DNA of 64,000 nt from Sinorhizobium chiapasense (GTDB lineage Bacteria; Pseudomonadota; Alphaproteobacteria; Rhizobiales; Rhizobiaceae). Below are positions 27,697 through 36,033 of the stretch, in pieces. Within the stretch, counting starts at the first letter, position 1, and the number at the start of each line of letters is the position of its first letter. The notes under the pieces were generated by a model, which saw only the letters and a list, made by a program, of their open reading frames with translations, did not search any database and was not told the origin of the DNA. A program made the translations under genes and the position numbers. The stretch spans positions 3,122,001 through 3,186,000 of the forward strand of contig NZ_CP133148.1 of NCBI RefSeq assembly GCF_036488675.1. The letters are read 5' to 3'.

Positions 27697-27797
27697 TACA
27701 GCGCCGTGCGTCTTTTTAGACGCACAAAGGTCGCTGTAGCACTTTGAATCACTGCATGTATCCTTAAATCGTATTCGATTTAAGGATACATGCAGTA
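27697..27797. repeat. Type-1 palindromic intergenic repeat (RIME-like)
   Basis: Begins TACAGCGCCGTGCGTC; hairpin GTGCGTC/GACGCAC, then CGCTGTAGCACTTTGAA, then CTGCATGTATCCTTAAATCG...CGATTTAAGGATACATGCAG with a long perfect stem. It separates the candidate sRNA from the membrane protein gene. Confidence 0.85.
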
Positions 27798-27919
27798 GCG
27801 CAAAGGCTTCATTGTTCGCGAGAGCTTAACCTTGAAAGCACGGGAGCCGTGGACCGTGGGGCGAGAGTCCGATACCTGTATGCGCGAGGGGTTTTTCATA
27901 GGCGGGGGAATCAAGGATA

Positions 27920-28969
27920 ATGTCCGACGTATCGATACCAGTCGCCCGCGCGAACTGGGCCTGGCTGCGCAATCCGCGCTTCGATCTCTCATTCATCGTT
28001 GGGATACCTGCATTCGCCATCCTCACCGGGCTTGTGACCGTGTGGCAGCCGCACCTCTTCTACCCGATCCTGATTTTCGACCTGTGGTTCCTCGGCTACC
28101 ACCACGTGATTTCGACCTATACGCGGCTCTGCTTCGACCGAAAGAGCTTCTCGGAGCACTGGCCGCTCCTGGTCGTGTTTCTGCCCCTGGTCACCGCCGG
28201 AACGCTCGCAGCCGCCTATGCGTTGGGACTTTGGGTCATCGTCTCGATCTATTTCTATTGGCAATGGTTTCACTATACCCGCCAAAGCTGGGGTATCTCG
28301 CGCGCCTACCGGGGCAAGGAACGCACTGCTCTCTATGAGGACGGCTGGCTGGATCAGGCAATATTCTACGCCCTGCCGGTGCTTGGCATTCTCTATCGCT
28401 CGCATCAGGATCCCGGCACCTTCATCGGCCTTGAACTGCGGGTCGTCCCGGTCATGTCGGCAATGGTCGACGTCGCCGCCGCCGCGACCGCCGCCCTGCT
28501 GGCCTTCTGGACATATCGGCGCTTTCAGGCATGGCGGGAGGGTAGGCTTGCGGCGGCTCACACGCTCTACATGCTGACGCATTTCGCGATCTTCGTCGTC
28601 GGATACCTGGCGATCGCCGATATCACCTACGGCTGGCTGGTGATCAATATTTGGCACAACGCGCAGTACATCCTCTTTGTCTGGATGTTCAATACGCGCC
28701 GATTCAAGGACGGGATCGATCCCGAAGCACCGTTCCTCTCCTACATCAGCCAGCCGGGCAGGATTTGGCTCTACCTCGCTACCTGCGTCCTAATCACTGG
28801 CGCCATCTATTGGGGGGTGCTGCGCACCGTTGACTGGCTGTTCTTCGCGGGACTGTCGGCCACAATCGTGCTCTACCAGATCGTGAATTTTCACCATTAC
28901 ATTGTGGACTCGAGAATCTGGAAGGTTAGGAAGGAGCCGATCCGAAAGACCCTCGGCCTCCAGGATTAG
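27920..28969 (+). CDS. Polytopic membrane protein with His motifs, function unknown
   Basis: A 349-residue protein with about eight to nine hydrophobic segments. Several conserved-looking His clusters lie near membrane borders: GYHHVIS, WFHYTRQSWG, INIWHNAQY and NFHHYIVDSRIWKV. The pattern recalls membrane di-iron or Brp/Blh-type carotenoid enzymes but is not enough to assign a reaction. AAGGA lies 5 bp before the ATG. The next gene, an acyltransferase, starts 3 bp after its stop, so the two are an operon and probably act on the same lipid or glycan. The family is not recognised with certainty. Confidence 0.65.
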   Translation: MSDVSIPVARANWAWLRNPRFDLSFIVGIPAFAILTGLVTVWQPHLFYPILIFDLWFLGYHHVISTYTRLCFDRKSFSEHWPLLVVFLPLVTAGTLAAAYALGLWVIVSIYFYWQWFHYTRQSWGISRAYRGKERTALYEDGWLDQAIFYALPVLGILYRSHQDPGTFIGLELRVVPVMSAMVDVAAAATAALLAFWTYRRFQAWREGRLAAAHTLYMLTHFAIFVVGYLAIADITYGWLVINIWHNAQYILFVWMFNTRRFKDGIDPEAPFLSYISQPGRIWLYLATCVLITGAIYWGVLRTVDWLFFAGLSATIVLYQIVNFHHYIVDSRIWKVRKEPIRKTLGLQD

Positions 28970-28972
28970 GGG

Positions 28973-30133
28973 ATGCAGGCTTACGCACGCAGCGGTGACA
29001 GCCAGAACAACCCCTGGCTCGATCTTGTCCGGGCATTGGCTATCTTGCTGGTGATGCTGCGCCACGGCGAACGCGCGCTGCACACAGAGACAGGCAGCCC
29101 ACAAGGCTTCCTGCAGATGATCTTCATGAACGGCTGGATAGGCGTTGATCTGTTCTTCGTGCTCTCCGGCTACCTGATTGCGCGCCATCTCATCCGGGCA
29201 GGAATCGGCAGGGGCGAGTTTCGTTTAGGCCGCTATATCGCGATGCGCGCCCTCCGCATCTTCCCTGCTTACTACGCGGTCCTGCTGTTGACCGCAGCCG
29301 GCGCATTCCCGCTCGTCCAGGTCTCAACTGACGCGCTGGGCCTGCGTGTTGCCTATCATCTGCTCTTCCTCCAGGACTACCTGCCATCGGACATCAACGT
29401 TGTCTTCTGGTCTCTCGGCGTGGAAGAGAAGTTCTACGTCCTGGCGCCGCTGCTGATCCTTACTCTTCTCCACTGCCGGAACGTACACAGCCGCCTGGCC
29501 GTGCTGTTGTCGCTTTTCGCGCTCCCGATAGCACTTCGGGCGGCGATCTTCCTTCCAGCAGCACGCGTGTTCGATTACCCGGAATTCTGGAGGATCTTCA
29601 GAAGCCCCTTCCACATGGCGCTGGAGGGCCTCATAGTCGGGGTTGGCATCGCGCTGGCAGAGCACGCGGGCCTTGTGCGGCGCGCGCGGGTCGCCGGGCT
29701 GGCGGTGCTGGCGTGCTCGATCCTGGCGCTCACCATCTGGACCGGTTCGCACGAATTTATGGCGGAGATCGGCCTGGCTGATGCCGTCTTCCAGCCGCCG
29801 CTGATAGCTTTTCTTGCGGGGATGGTCACGCTTGGCGGCGTGCTACTCGCCGGAACACCGATGCCGTTCTCTGCTCCGGTGCAACTGGTGGCGCGCCTCA
29901 GCTACAGCCTCTACCTCATCCACTATCCGCTGCTTCCCATGGCGGTAGCCGTCGCTCTCCCGTACGGGTCGGGGGCCTTCTGGATCTTCTTTTTTGCCGT
30001 GAGCCTGCTCGGTGGGGGTATCCTCCATCTCGCCATTGAGAGACCGTTCCTGCGTTGGAAGGATCGGCTCGCCCACAAGCGCAGCCCGACGGGTGAACCG
30101 GCCATCGACAGACCTGCGAAAGCGGCAGGCTGA
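28973..30133 (+). CDS. Acyltransferase 3 family membrane protein
   Basis: A 386-residue inner-membrane O-acyltransferase of the OafA/NodX type: DLVRALAILLVMLRH near the N-terminus (the conserved Arg-x10-His pair), FMNGWIGVDLFFVLSGYLIARHL, the RALRIFPAYYAVLL helix, SLGVEEKFYVLAP, and about ten transmembrane segments, ending LSYSLYLIHYP and a charged tail. Members acylate surface polysaccharides or other extracytoplasmic glycans. Starts 3 bp after the upstream membrane gene, with which it is probably translationally linked. Confidence 0.88.
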   Translation: MQAYARSGDSQNNPWLDLVRALAILLVMLRHGERALHTETGSPQGFLQMIFMNGWIGVDLFFVLSGYLIARHLIRAGIGRGEFRLGRYIAMRALRIFPAYYAVLLLTAAGAFPLVQVSTDALGLRVAYHLLFLQDYLPSDINVVFWSLGVEEKFYVLAPLLILTLLHCRNVHSRLAVLLSLFALPIALRAAIFLPAARVFDYPEFWRIFRSPFHMALEGLIVGVGIALAEHAGLVRRARVAGLAVLACSILALTIWTGSHEFMAEIGLADAVFQPPLIAFLAGMVTLGGVLLAGTPMPFSAPVQLVARLSYSLYLIHYPLLPMAVAVALPYGSGAFWIFFFAVSLLGGGILHLAIERPFLRWKDRLAHKRSPTGEPAIDRPAKAAG

Positions 30134-30364
30134 TTGTCGCCGGCTTCCGGCTGCGGGGGAACGCGGGATAAAGTGGTCGTTGATCGGCCGTCAAATGGGA
30201 TCTGAGAACGCTTTGAAACGAGATCCGGATGGTGGCTTTTGAAGCCGGTCCCTGGGCGCGTTTTTGACAAATAAGCCGGAAAACTCATTTTTCCGATTTT
30301 CGCTGTCAAAATTCCGGAAACTCGCGGCGCGCTACAGCCAATGCTGAAAAACTGGGGGGAAGCA

Positions 30365-30441
30365 TGGTAGCGGAGGAGGGATTCGAACCCCCGACACAAG
30401 GATTATGATTCCTCTGCTCTAACCTACTGAGCTACTCCGCC
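30365..30441 (-). tRNA. tRNA-Met (anticodon CAT)
   Basis: A 77-nt cloverleaf including the encoded CCA: acceptor GGCGGAG/CTCCGCT (one G-T pair), D arm GCTC...GAGC, anticodon stem GAGGA/TCCTT with loop ATCATAA, and T arm GGGGG TTCGAAT CCCTC. Anticodon CAT; the GGCGGAG acceptor fits elongator Met rather than initiator. A lysidine-type tRNA-Ile(CAU) is the alternative. Its 3' end faces the 26.4-30.1 kb accessory-looking region, but no duplicated 3' segment (attachment site) was seen there. Confidence 0.93.
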
Positions 30442-30576
30442 GCCGGTGCCGTGGAAGCTTCCTTCAGGAAGCCCGTCTCGGCTGGACGGGCGGCTTATAA
30501 GGTGCTGTTCCGGCTAGTGTCAAGCAAAGTCTGCGGGAAAATGTGAACTTTTCCTGACGTTCCTGATCACGCCTTC

Positions 30577-31773
30577 TCAAGCCGCCGCCGGCGCCTGCAA
30601 AAGCGCCTTGAGTGCCGCTTCCGCGCCGGGCTCGCGCTCGGATTTGCGGATGAAGCCGCCGCCATAGACGCGCGCGTCTTCGCCGGTGCCGGAATAGAGG
30701 GCGCAGGCCTGGCCGGGCGCCACGCCCGCCTCCCCTTCGGCAAGTTCGACATAAAGGCCCTCGGCGTCGCTTTTGAGGACCGCCGGCATCGGCTGGCGGG
30801 TGGAGCGCACCTTGGCGAAGCAGTCGAAGCCGCGGGCGGCGGCCCGCTCGAGCTCATCGTCACCCAGCCAGTTGACGTCGCGCAGATAGACACGGCGCGT
30901 CTCCAGCGCCTCCTTCGGGCCGACAATAACGCGGCGCGAGCGGGCGTCGAGATAGACGACATATAGCGGCTCGCCGGTGGCGACCCCGATGCCGCGCCGC
31001 TGGCCGATCGTATAGTGCAGGATGCCATCGTGACTGCCGAGCACCCGGCCGTCGAGATGGACGATCTCTCCGGCAAGGGACGCATTCGGCTTCAGCTTCG
31101 AAACAATGTCGCTGTATTTGCCCTGCGGCACGAAGCAGATGTCCTGGCTGTCGGCCTTCTTGGCGACGATCAGGCCCATGTCTTCGGCAAGCGCTCGCGT
31201 CTCGGCCTTGGAGAGTCCGCCCAAGGGGAAGCGCAGGTAGTCGATCTGTTCCTGCGTGGTCGCGAACAGGAAATAGCTCTGGTCGCGCTCGGCGTCCGTC
31301 GGCCGGTAGAGTGCGCGCTGCCCCGCATAACGCGGGTTCGGGCTCGGCCGGGAACGGATGTAGTGGCCAGTGGCAAGCGCATCGGCACCGAGTTCCTTCG
31401 CGGTCGCAAGCAGATCGGCGAACTTGACTGTCTGGTTGCAGGCAACGCAGGGGATCGGCGTCTCGCCGGCGATATAGCTTTCGGCGAAGGGATTGATCAC
31501 CGTCTCGCGGAAGCGCGCCTCGTAATCGAGCACATAATGCGGAATGCCGAGCGTCTCGCAGACGCGCCGCGCGTCATCGATGTCCTGGCCGGCGCAGCAG
31601 GAACCGGCGCGATGGACCGCCGCACCATGATCATAGAGCTGCAGCGTGATGCCGAGTACGTCGTAGCCTTCGCGCTTGAGCAGCCCGGCCACGACGGAAG
31701 AATCGACGCCGCCGGACATGGCGACGACGACGCGCGTATTTTCAGGCTTGCGGTCAAAATCGAGACTGTTCAC
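30577..31773 (-). CDS. mnmA: tRNA 2-thiouridine(34) synthase MnmA
   Basis: Thiolates U34 of tRNA-Lys, -Glu and -Gln. The 398-residue protein has the PP-loop AMSGGVDSS (residues about 18-26), catalytic Cys in IPCVACNQ (about 116) and the second Cys in DSQDICFVP (about 213), with a beta-barrel C-terminus (about 270-385). Start is GTG at 31773 (VNSLDFDRK), which matches rhizobial family members; the longer frame to 31854 is not conserved. Sulfur would come via IscS and Tus-type relays. Confidence 0.94.
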   Translation of the reverse strand: MNSLDFDRKPENTRVVVAMSGGVDSSVVAGLLKREGYDVLGITLQLYDHGAAVHRAGSCCAGQDIDDARRVCETLGIPHYVLDYEARFRETVINPFAESYIAGETPIPCVACNQTVKFADLLATAKELGADALATGHYIRSRPSPNPRYAGQRALYRPTDAERDQSYFLFATTQEQIDYLRFPLGGLSKAETRALAEDMGLIVAKKADSQDICFVPQGKYSDIVSKLKPNASLAGEIVHLDGRVLGSHDGILHYTIGQRRGIGVATGEPLYVVYLDARSRRVIVGPKEALETRRVYLRDVNWLGDDELERAAARGFDCFAKVRSTRQPMPAVLKSDAEGLYVELAEGEAGVAPGQACALYSGTGEDARVYGGGFIRKSEREPGAEAALKALLQAPAAA

Positions 31774-31955
31774 GGGATCCAATCCGGCATAGCGGCGCAC
31801 GCGCCGATCGCTTGCGCCGCCCTGTTTCACGCTTTTGCCGTGGGCCTTCCGCAAAATGCGGCGCCGGCGGCATTTTCAAAGTTTTCTGTGCCGCGACATA
31901 TAGAAACTTGTCCGCCTTGCGGCAAGGGCGGAGGTTTGGCGGCCGATCGACCCGG

Positions 31956-32702
31956 TCAGATCAGCTTCATCCGCATTGCACGGGCGATCGCCTGCATGCG
32001 GTTGACGGCATCGAGCTTGCGGGTCGCACTCTTGAAATAGCTGCTGACCGTATAGGCGGAAATGCCGAGGATGATGGCGATCTCGTCGCTGCTCTTGCCG
32101 GCCGCCGCCCAGCGCAGGCACTCTATCTCGCGGCCGGACAGTTTTTCACGCACCGTGCTCCCCGTATCAAAGGTGCGCTCGAGGCACTCGAAAAGCTGCA
32201 CCAGCGTCAGATAGAGCATCGCGCATTCGGCGCCGACCGGCTCCTCCCGAGCGCCCGAAAGGATGACCACGAACGGCTCCCCGTAGGTCGTATGCAACAG
32301 CAAGGCAAAATGACGCGCCATGTCGGGATCGGCCTGGAGGTGGCGGACAGACTCGTCTCCTCCATCCGTGCGTGCCACGTCCAGAAGCTCGGCGCCGCCT
32401 GCGAGCGGCAGCTTCGTCTGGCGCAGGCGTTCGACAAGGACGCTCGCGTGAAAGGCGCCGGAGGCATCGTACTGGCGAACCAGCTCGGCCGGCCAATTGC
32501 TGAGCACCAGGCTTTCGGAAAACCGCTGCTGTTCGGCGAGCGGCAGCCGCGCGATCAGGAAGCGCTGAAAGCGATAGCGCGCGATCAATCTGCGCATCAG
32601 GTGCAGAAGCTCGTATTCCGTGCGCACCGATGCCGGATCGAACTCGAAAAACATGTCCTCGTCAGCCTCGCCCCGCAAGGCCGGTTCACTCGATTCCTTC
32701 AT
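31956..32702 (-). CDS. LuxR family transcriptional regulator
   Basis: A 248-residue regulator with an N-terminal autoinducer-binding-like domain (about 20-165; WPAELVRQYDASGAFHASVLVERL matches the region around the ligand pocket in LuxR solos) and a C-terminal LuxR HTH (about 180-245; LSGREIECLRWAAAGKSSDEIAIILGISAYTV). No luxI-type synthase is nearby, so it is a solo. The start may be 48 bp further in, at MFFEFD. It is followed downstream by mnmA and preceded by a 480-bp region without genes. Confidence 0.88.
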   Translation of the reverse strand: MKESSEPALRGEADEDMFFEFDPASVRTEYELLHLMRRLIARYRFQRFLIARLPLAEQQRFSESLVLSNWPAELVRQYDASGAFHASVLVERLRQTKLPLAGGAELLDVARTDGGDESVRHLQADPDMARHFALLLHTTYGEPFVVILSGAREEPVGAECAMLYLTLVQLFECLERTFDTGSTVREKLSGREIECLRWAAAGKSSDEIAIILGISAYTVSSYFKSATRKLDAVNRMQAIARAMRMKLI

Positions 32703-33181
32703 ATCTTGTCACCACGTTGCCGGCGCGTTGGCCTGGCAGGAATGAATGCTCCCTTACACCCAGGTACAGTCTTCAACTACCGGCTGAAATACAACCAGCC
32801 CCGCTCCGCTGACCGTGCAAGCAACGCGGCTGACCAGCAAAATATGTTGTACCCAGGAGATATTTCCAGGAGCGTACATGCGGACGCTCGTTCTTTAGTT
32901 GGGCGCCTCGCTATCAAAAATTTTAGTTGAAGTGAAATGTGGTAATTGCATGGCTCCCATGTGAAATCCGCGCGAAACTTGGGTTTTCCACGCAGCGCGT
33001 AGCAAATGCGGAGTAATGGGATGATGCGCCCTGTTCTGATCTTCTGAACGCTCCGGAGCGCTACGGCAAGCTTCGAAGTGTCTCAAATTATGAGCAAATT
33101 GTTACCTGCTGCTTAGGCAAATGTTAAATGTGGCAGGCTAAGGTCGCGATCATATGGTCTTGAGTTTGTGTAGAGAGTCCC
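32703..33181. other. Long AT-rich intergenic region upstream of sciP
   Basis: About 480 bp without a convincing gene. A 62-codon ORF (32742-32930, plus) has a weak ribosome site but unremarkable composition and was not called. The right half (32890-33180) is AT-richer than its surroundings. A TTAC-N7-TTAG site (33102-33116), one mismatch per half from the CtrA box, lies about 65 bp before sciP, and a GANTC site (GAGTC, 33175-33179) abuts the sciP start. Confidence 0.5.
33102..33116. promoter_or_regulatory. Degenerate CtrA-like box upstream of sciP
   Basis: TTAC-N7-TTAG at exact CtrA spacing, 66 bp before the sciP ATG. Each half-site has one mismatch from TTAA. A TTAA half (GTTAAATG, 33123) follows. 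CtrA control of sciP is known in Caulobacter; here it is inferred. Confidence 0.35.
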
Positions 33182-33457
33182 ATGACCGAAATGATGCGAC
33201 CACGCGTAAAGTATGTCATCGGCCCCGATGGCAGCCCTCTGACGATTGCGGATCTCCCGCCGGCGAACACCCGGCGCTGGGTTATCCGCCGGAAGGCTGA
33301 AGTCGTCGCCGCCGTGCGCGGTGGGCTTTTGAGCCTTGAAGAGGCATGCGAACGGTACACGCTGACCGTCGAGGAGTTCCTTTCCTGGCAATCCTCCATC
33401 AACGACCACGGTCTCGCCGGGCTGCGGACCACGCGCATCCAACAGTATCGCCACTGA
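33182..33457 (+). CDS. sciP: CtrA inhibitor SciP (DUF1153)
   Basis: A 91-residue DNA-binding protein that, in Caulobacter, binds CtrA and blocks transcription of CtrA-dependent genes in G1. The sequence is the highly conserved DUF1153 type: PRVKYVIGPDGSPLTIADLPP, RRWVIRRKAEVVAAVRGGLLS, and the HTH-like EEACERYTLTVEEFLSWQ, ending TTRIQQYRH. Near-invariant across alphaproteobacteria, so the identification is safe. It lies 1.5 kb from ctrA in this genome, separated by a GNAT protein and fliJ. Confidence 0.93.
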   Translation: MTEMMRPRVKYVIGPDGSPLTIADLPPANTRRWVIRRKAEVVAAVRGGLLSLEEACERYTLTVEEFLSWQSSINDHGLAGLRTTRIQQYRH

Positions 33458-33620
33458 TTTCACCCGACAGGGCCATAGTTCGATACCGGCGGCTCGGGAT
33501 CTGCCCGCAGCCGCCGGTGTCGTTTTGATCGCATGTCGCTTGGACTGCGCATGCGATTCCGATCTCGGAAAATATGCTGTAGCATCCCGGCCGACAGCAA
33601 CAGATGCGGAGCGAAGCTCG

Positions 33621-33902
33621 ATGGAAATCGTCCACGAGGAAATCAATGCGAAGGGCCGCTATTCGGCGACCGTGGAGGGCTATACCGGCGAGATGACCTA
33701 TTCTCGGTCCTCGCCGCGCTTGATCATCATCGATCACACGCTGGTGCCGGATGAGTTGCGCGGCAAGGGTGTCGGGCAAGCGCTCGCAAAGCACGCGGTC
33801 GAGGAAGCACGTAACGGTGGCTGGAAGATTATTCCGCTCTGCCCCTTCATGCGCGCGCAGGCCATGCGCTATCCGGAGTGGCAGGACGTGATCCAGGCGT
33901 AA
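33621..33902 (+). CDS. YjdJ/GCN5-related N-acetyltransferase domain protein
   Basis: A 93-residue short GNAT-like protein (N_acyltransf_CG/YjdJ type): GEMTYSR, LIIIDHTLVPDELRGKGVGQALAKHAVEEARNGGWKI with the acetyl-CoA-binding RGKGVG, and the terminal LCPFMRAQAMRYPEWQDV. Substrate unknown. The ATG at 33621 is chosen because homology begins there; the open frame extends upstream without similarity. Confidence 0.85.
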   Translation: MEIVHEEINAKGRYSATVEGYTGEMTYSRSSPRLIIIDHTLVPDELRGKGVGQALAKHAVEEARNGGWKIIPLCPFMRAQAMRYPEWQDVIQA

Positions 33903-34019
33903 GCGGGCCTGCGCGAGCACAGCAGATTGCGAAAACGCGTTCTTCCGCCCCTGCTCCCTTTCCATTTCGACGAACGGCTCGTCCAGCCAACACCTCGACC
34001 CGCCTTGCGTCGGACATGT

Positions 34020-34125
34020 TACTGCCTGTTTCCTTAAATCGTAGCCGATTTAAGGGCAAAAACATGCAGCAATTCAAAGTGCTACAGCGTCATTTGTGCG
34101 TCTGAAAAGACGCACGACGCTGTAG
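34020..34125. repeat. Type-1 palindromic intergenic repeat (RIME-like)
   Basis: CCTTAAATCG/CGATTTAAGG stem, then CATGCAGCAATTCAAAGTGCTACAGCG motif pieces, then hairpin GTGCGTC/GACGCAC, ending GCTGTAG. The first CTGCATG arm has decayed to CTGCCTG. It fills the convergent gap between the GNAT gene and fliJ. Confidence 0.83.
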
Positions 34126-34193
34126 GCGGGTTCGCTTCAGGTCGTAACAAGCTGCCTTCCGGTTAATCCGAAGGCCACAGCGCTGTCATCTGA

Positions 34194-34544
34194 TCAGGCA
34201 CGCATCCGGGCGCCCGCGTCTCGTTCTTCGAGCGCCGCCGCTTTCGCGTACTCGGCCTGAACCTCCTCGAGCGCAAGTTCGGCCGCATCCTGCTGCGCCT
34301 TCAGCTCGCGAATCGACACCTGGAGATTGTCGGCTCTTTGGCGGGCGGCTTTGGCGAAGGTGGGATAGGCAAAATGCGCGGGATCGGAAATCCCCGATTT
34401 CTTCTCTTCGAATATAATCTGACTTTCCAGATCCTTGGTCATTCGCTCGAACTCAGACATCATCATCTGAAGCTGGTTCAACTGACGCTGCTTTTCCCGG
34501 ACCTGAAACTCCTTCAGGCGGACAAGGCTCTCACGTGCTTTCAT
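34194..34544 (-). CDS. fliJ: Flagellar export chaperone FliJ
   Basis: A 116-residue, almost entirely alpha-helical coiled-coil protein: KARESLVRLKEFQVREKQRQLNQLQMMMSEF at the N-terminus and later heptads to a charged C-terminus. It fits FliJ, the soluble stalk-like chaperone of the flagellar type III export ATPase FliI. I chose ATG at 34544 behind GGGAG; a TTG two codons upstream is poorly spaced. No other flagellar gene is nearby, so it is an orphan next to ctrA, a master regulator of flagellar genes. Low-complexity helices make the call less certain than for enzymes. Confidence 0.75.
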   Translation of the reverse strand: MKARESLVRLKEFQVREKQRQLNQLQMMMSEFERMTKDLESQIIFEEKKSGISDPAHFAYPTFAKAARQRADNLQVSIRELKAQQDAAELALEEVQAEYAKAAALEERDAGARMRA

Positions 34545-34752
34545 ACGCAATACTCCCGTGGATACCGAGACCCCGGTTACTGATCCTGACCCGTCGTGCC
34601 GGCCCCGTGGCGGCCGGAAACAAAAAATCGAAGCGACATTAACAAAGGCCTACCGCTGGTAACCTTTCGTTTACGGGCATCGTTAATCATAGGCGTGATG
34701 ATTTAAGGCTCCGTAAATGCTGAAGCACGAAATGTGGCACTTCGCCATTAAC

Positions 34753-34897
34753 GAGTCGGAAGAGTCAGATAACGGCGTTTCCTCATGTATCACATGAGAA
34801 GTGCCATTTGAGATTCACGTTTGGAATCAGGAGACTGCAAAAAATATTTAACAATCTCGATACACCTTGCCAGAGTGAATCAGAATTTGTTAACCAT
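34753..34897 (+). promoter_or_regulatory. ctrA upstream control region: GANTC cluster and CtrA half-sites
   Basis: Five GANTC (CcrM methylation) sites at 34753, 34762, 34812, 34824 and 34877, all within 129 bp. CtrA-type sites TTAACAAT (34848) and TTAACCAT (34890-34897) lie nearer the gene. In Caulobacter one ctrA promoter is repressed by full GANTC methylation and the other is CtrA-autoregulated. The same logic is likely here, with up to about 440 bp of non-coding DNA between fliJ and ctrA. Confidence 0.65.
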
Positions 34898-34986
34898 TTG
34901 ATGGCAGCCTCCAAATCAGGCAACGACTGGATCCGTATCGCGTAAGGGGGCCACGACGACCTTGGGCGGCGGAAAAGGGGAAAATT

Positions 34987-35688
34987 ATGCGGGTTCTACT
35001 GATCGAAGACGATAGCGCGACAGCTCAAAGCATCGAGCTGATGCTTAAGTCCGAGAGTTTCAACGTTTATACGACCGATCTCGGTGAAGAAGGCGTCGAT
35101 CTCGGCAAGCTTTATGACTACGATATCATTCTGCTCGACCTGAACCTGCCGGACATGTCCGGTTATGAGGTCCTGAGGACGCTGCGCTTGTCGAAGGTGA
35201 AAACCCCGATTCTCATCCTGTCGGGCATGGCGGGCATCGAAGACAAGGTGCGCGGCCTCGGTTTCGGCGCCGACGACTACATGACCAAGCCGTTCCACAA
35301 GGACGAACTGGTCGCGCGCATCCACGCGATCGTCCGTCGCTCCAAGGGCCATGCCCAGTCGGTCATCTCGACCGGCGAGCTGATCGTCAACCTCGACGCC
35401 AAGACCGTGGAAGTCGGCGGCCAGCGCGTGCATCTGACCGGCAAGGAATATCAGATGCTGGAGCTCCTGTCGCTCCGCAAGGGCACGACGCTCACCAAGG
35501 AAATGTTCCTCAACCATCTCTATGGCGGCATGGACGAGCCGGAGCTGAAGATCATCGACGTCTTCATCTGCAAGCTGCGCAAGAAGCTCGCAAATGCCGC
35601 CGGCGGCGCCAACTATATCGAGACTGTCTGGGGGCGCGGCTATGTCCTGCGCGAGCCGGACGGCAACGACTACCTGGAAACGGCCTGA
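34987..35688 (+). CDS. ctrA: Cell-cycle master response regulator CtrA
   Basis: A 233-residue OmpR-type response regulator: receiver domain about 1-115 (acidic pair D8-D9, phosphoacceptor D51 in [16 protein letters not shown]104-type lysine in TKPFHKDEL) and a C-terminal winged HTH (about 125-225, [42 protein letters not shown]). The DNA-binding part reads nearly identically to Caulobacter CtrA. It controls division, flagellar, envelope and methylation genes and silences the origin; it is phosphorylated through CckA-ChpT, with chpT 1 kb downstream. Start behind GGAAAAGGGGAAAATT. Confidence 0.98.
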   Translation: MRVLLIEDDSATAQSIELMLKSESFNVYTTDLGEEGVDLGKLYDYDIILLDLNLPDMSGYEVLRTLRLSKVKTPILILSGMAGIEDKVRGLGFGADDYMTKPFHKDELVARIHAIVRRSKGHAQSVISTGELIVNLDAKTVEVGGQRVHLTGKEYQMLELLSLRKGTTLTKEMFLNHLYGGMDEPELKIIDVFICKLRKKLANAAGGANYIETVWGRGYVLREPDGNDYLETA

Positions 35689-35754
35689 TTTCAGTAGCCC
35701 CGCAGCCGAGACCCCGCATTTCCTCGTCCGACGACGGCTATCACCGGATCGAAG

Positions 35755-35784
35755 AACCCGCCCGCCTCTCGGGCGGGTTTTTCT
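35755..35784 (+). terminator. Intrinsic terminator of ctrA
   Basis: Stem AACCCGCCCG/CGGGCGGGTT with loop CCTCT, followed by TTTCTTT, 66 bp after the ctrA stop. Confidence 0.85.
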
Positions 35785-35875
35785 TTGGGCCGACCTTCAC
35801 GCGCGATGCAATGAAGAGGAACGACGACGCCACTGTTCCCTCGTCGGATCGACGTTGGGTATGCCGCAGGGCGCA

Positions 35876-35902
35876 GCAAAAAGGCCGCGGCATGCCGCGG
35901 CC
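35876..35902 (-). terminator. Intrinsic terminator of the stand-alone receiver gene
   Basis: A 20-bp perfect palindrome (GGCCGCGG-CATG-CCGCGGCC) read on the minus strand and followed by TTTTT. It faces the ctrA terminator across about 90 bp. Confidence 0.7.
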
Positions 35903-35920
35903 CGTGCAGATCGTGATGCT

Positions 35921-36025
35921 CTACAGCGCCGCGCGTCTTATCAGACGCGCAAATGACGCTGTAGCACTTTGAAGTGCTGCATGTTTTATCCCTAAATCGG
36001 CTACGATTTAGGGAAGCATGCAGCA
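35921..36025. repeat. Type-1 palindromic intergenic repeat (RIME-like)
   Basis: Near-canonical copy: TACAGCGCCGCGCGTC hairpin, CGCTGTAGCACTTTGAA, then CTGCATG...CATGCAG with CCCTAAATCG/CGATTTAGGG. A compensatory base-pair change relative to the CCTTAAAT copies preserves the stem. It ends 8 bp from the receiver gene's stop codon. Confidence 0.87.
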
Positions 36026-36033
36026 GAGGCCCG

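Noticed and set aside
26395..30364. Integrated genomic island at tRNA-Met
   Set aside because: No integrase, no duplicated tRNA 3' segment and no transposase could be seen; the segment is only described as accessory-looking.
32742..32930. 62-codon plus-strand ORF upstream of sciP
   Set aside because: Has GGCAGG before ATG, but no hydrophobic, HTH or other pattern; kept only as part of the intergenic description.
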